NCBI GenBank assembly: GCA_012032965.1
Contig: JAAUPT010000055.1
Span: 1-8,360 of the forward strand
DNA length: 8,360 bases
DNA from: Nitrospira sp.
GTDB taxonomy: Bacteria; Nitrospirota; Nitrospiria; Nitrospirales; Nitrospiraceae
Direction of reading: 5' to 3'
Under the pieces are notes generated by a model. It did no database searches, was not told the DNA's origin, and saw only the letters and a program-made list of their open reading frames with translations. Of the stretch, positions 6,463 to 8,360 are shown in pieces (position 1 is the stretch's first letter; each line of letters starts with the position of its first letter). The position numbers and the translations under genes were made by a program.

Positions 6463-7699
6463 AGGATCGCAAGCCGTTGCCGAGGCAGTGGTCTTGTGCC
6501 GACCGGAGGTCATTGCGGCCTATCCCATCTCGCCACAGACGCATATCGTCGAACGGTTGTCGCGCATGGTCAAACAGGGCGACGCCGGCCGCTGTCAGTA
6601 CCTGAATGTGGAATCGGAATTCGGCGCTCTCAGTGTCTTGATAGGAGCCTCGGCGACCGGGGCACGGACCTACACTGCGACGACGAGCCAGGGACTCCTC
6701 TTCATGGCCGAAGCCGTGTACAACGCGGCGGGACTGGGGCTGCCGATCGTCATGACGATCGCGAACCGTGCGGTCGGCGCACCGATCAATATCTGGAACG
6801 ACCATTCCGACAGCATGGCCTTGCGCGATGCTGGTTGGATTCAGTTGTACGCAGAAACGAATCAGGAGGCGGCGGATCTCCACATCCAAGCGTTTCGATT
6901 GGCGGAGGAGCTGAGCTGCCCGGTGATGGTGTGCATGGATGGCTACATCCTGACCCACGCCTATGAACCGATCGATCTCCCTGACCAGTCTGCAGTCGAT
7001 TCGTTTCTGCCTCCTTTCTCGCCGGTTCAGGTGCTGGATCCGAGTGAGCCAATCTCCATTGGCGCGATGGTGGGGCCCGAAGCCTTCACCGAGGTGAAGT
7101 ACCTGGCGCATCGCCAACACGTTCGGGCGTTGACGCTGCTGCCGGAAATTGCGGGCGCATTCGAACAGCATTTTCATCGAGGATCAGGAGATCTCTACAG
7201 GGCCTATCGAATGACCGATGCCGATACGGTCGTGATCGCACTCGGATCCGTGATCGGCACGATCAAAGACGCCGTGGACGGGTTGCGCGATGAAGGGATC
7301 GCGGTTGGGTGCGTGAAGATCGGTTGCTACCGACCGTTTCCCGCCATGCAGCTGCGCGCCGTGCTCGAAGGTATTTCACGTGTGATCATTGTTGAAAAGG
7401 ATCTGGCGGTGGGAATCGGAGGCATCGTGTCCGCTGATGTTCGGATGGCGTTGAATGGGTTGCCTATCCCCGTGCACACGGTCATTGCTGGATTGGGAGG
7501 ACGGTCGATTTCCGCTGAGTCGCTGAAACAGGTGGTTCGTGATGCCTGCGCAGAGCATCTGAGCGAACCCTACTTCCTGGATTTGAACCTGAGAGTGGTT
7601 GACGAAGAACTTGCTCGCAGGCACGAGCAGCGACGAGCGGGACCACTCGCGGAGCAACTGATTCGAGCCGTGAATACTATTGGTACAAAAGTGGTCTGA
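6446..7699 (+). CDS. porA: Pyruvate/2-oxoacid:ferredoxin oxidoreductase, alpha subunit
   Basis: The product has 417 residues from ATG 6446, the normal alpha-subunit size. It begins MRAQIEGSQAVAEAVVLCRP, the standard N-terminus. YPISPQT (26-32) is the conserved motif of the pyrimidine-binding domain, TATTSQG (77-83) follows, and the stretch NRAVGAPINIWNDHSD (107-122) is the substrate-domain signature of pyruvate-type alpha subunits. A C-terminal transketolase-like domain spans about 245-400. The open frame extends upstream to ATGs inside porG (for example 6425, and much earlier). The start at 6446 is chosen because it matches the family and has GGGG about eleven bases before it. The 17-base overlap with porG and 11-base gap to porB show one operon. 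Alpha and beta together form the thiamine diphosphate active site. Confidence 0.9.
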   Translation: MRAQIEGSQAVAEAVVLCRPEVIAAYPISPQTHIVERLSRMVKQGDAGRCQYLNVESEFGALSVLIGASATGARTYTATTSQGLLFMAEAVYNAAGLGLPIVMTIANRAVGAPINIWNDHSDSMALRDAGWIQLYAETNQEAADLHIQAFRLAEELSCPVMVCMDGYILTHAYEPIDLPDQSAVDSFLPPFSPVQVLDPSEPISIGAMVGPEAFTEVKYLAHRQHVRALTLLPEIAGAFEQHFHRGSGDLYRAYRMTDADTVVIALGSVIGTIKDAVDGLRDEGIAVGCVKIGCYRPFPAMQLRAVLEGISRVIIVEKDLAVGIGGIVSADVRMALNGLPIPVHTVIAGLGGRSISAESLKQVVRDACAEHLSEPYFLDLNLRVVDEELARRHEQRRAGPLAEQLIRAVNTIGTKVV

Positions 7700-7704
7700 A
7701 GGAG
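7699..7704 (+). promoter_or_regulatory. Ribosome binding site of porB
   Basis: AAGGAG begins at the last base of the porA stop codon and lies six bases before the porB ATG at 7711. It fixes that start and ties porB translation to the end of porA. Confidence 0.75.
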
Positions 7705-7710
7705 CTTTCG

Positions 7711-8360
7711 ATGACGACCCAACGCATCAAGTTTTATCAGACCGGAACCCACACGGCGGGTAATCGTTTGCTCGATGAGGAGGCTCGCACGGTGCAGTCG
7801 CGACTGGATCGCACGAATTCCCTGAACTCCGGCCATCGTGCCTGTCAGGGATGTGGAGAAGCCTTGGGGGGCGCGCTATGCGATCGACGCCGCGATGCGC
7901 GCATCGAACAATCGGTTGATTGCCATCAATGCCACCGGCTGCCTGGAAGTCTTTTCCAGTCCTTATCCAGAAAGTGCTTGGCAAATACCTTGGATGCACT
8001 CGTTGTTCGGCAATGCTCCGGCGGTGGCGAGCGGGGTCGCGGCGGCGTTGCGCGCAAAGGGTCGAGATGATGTCAAAGTCGTCGCCCAGGGCGGCGACGG
8101 CGCGACGGTCGACATTGGGTTCGGGTGCCTGTCTGGGATGTTCGAACGAAACGACGATGTCCTCTACCTCTGTTACGACAACGAGGCCTACATGAACACC
8201 GGCGTTCAACGGTCCGGGGCGACGCCTCCCTTTGCGCGGACGAATACGACGCAGGCGGTCGGTGAAGCCCCGGGCAACCTCGTAGGCACCGGAAAAAATG
8301 TCCCTCGCATCGCCATGGCACATGGCATTCCCTATGTCGCTACGGCTTCAGTGGCCGATC
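7711..8360 (+). CDS. porB: Pyruvate/2-oxoacid:ferredoxin oxidoreductase, beta subunit, 3' partial with a frameshift
   Basis: This is the thiamine-diphosphate and [4Fe-4S] subunit. From ATG 7711 frame 1 reads to [13 protein letters not shown] (C45 and C48, cluster ligands). At the G6 run 7866-7871 the conserved sequence moves to frame 2 ([14 protein letters not shown]...) and stays open to the window end. Downstream are [15 protein letters not shown] with a third cluster cysteine, [16 protein letters not shown], the thiamine-diphosphate motif [15 protein letters not shown] (about 8096-8140) and [16 protein letters not shown], a strong PorB signature. About 215 residues are visible; the C-terminal part, where the fourth cluster cysteine is expected, lies beyond the window. 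Without the shift the frame ends at about 119 residues and loses the cofactor site. Conservation is intact on both sides of the shift, which suggests an extra G in the sequence or a very recent mutation. Confidence 0.9.

Noticed and set aside
6410..7177. Minus-strand open frame (255 codons) opposite porA
   Set aside because: Shadow of porA. It is His/Arg-rich with no domain signature.

Overview
The window (8,360 bp, fairly GC-rich, densely coded) looks like chromosomal DNA of a Gram-negative autotroph or mixotroph. It carries an acetyl-CoA synthetase, a DUF3365-type c-haem protein and a multi-subunit pyruvate/2-oxoacid:ferredoxin oxidoreductase of the kind used in the reductive TCA cycle. This combination fits Nitrospira-like Nitrospirota, but that assignment is an inference from gene content, not from any marker gene.

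Layout. (1) Positions 1-1931, + strand: acetyl-CoA synthetase (acs). Its true start is upstream of the window, and its reading frame is broken twice, at about 40-44 and at the C-run 1262-1265. (2) 1993-2574, +: an exported single-CxxCH DUF3365 (Tll0287-like) protein. (3) 2614-4344, -: a 576-residue exported or anchored TPR protein rich in histidine. It converges on gene 2. (4) 4341-5474, -: a membrane-embedded M50 (site-2-protease type) zinc metalloprotease with two CBS domains, lying upstream of the TPR gene and sharing an ATGA stop/start overlap with it. (5) 5475-5859: a 385-bp divergent intergenic region with a perfect-spacing sigma-54 (-24/-12) promoter facing the oxidoreductase genes and a 7+7 bp palindrome nearer the protease gene. 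(6) 5860-8360+, +: porG-porA-porB (gamma, alpha, beta subunits). The beta gene carries a frameshift in a G6 run and runs off the window edge.

How the genes fit together. Acs makes acetyl-CoA from acetate. A POR-type enzyme can carboxylate acetyl-CoA to pyruvate with reduced ferredoxin, or run the reverse reaction, so the two ends of the window meet at the acetyl-CoA node of central carbon metabolism. The middle of the window (TPR protein plus M50 protease) is a separate, translationally coupled envelope-associated pair of unknown role.

No RNA genes, mobile elements, CRISPR arrays or long repeats were seen. The most notable signals are the sigma-54 promoter ahead of the por genes and three frame breaks in otherwise fully conserved genes. 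All three can be read as one extra base in a C or G run, so sequence error is a serious alternative to gene decay.
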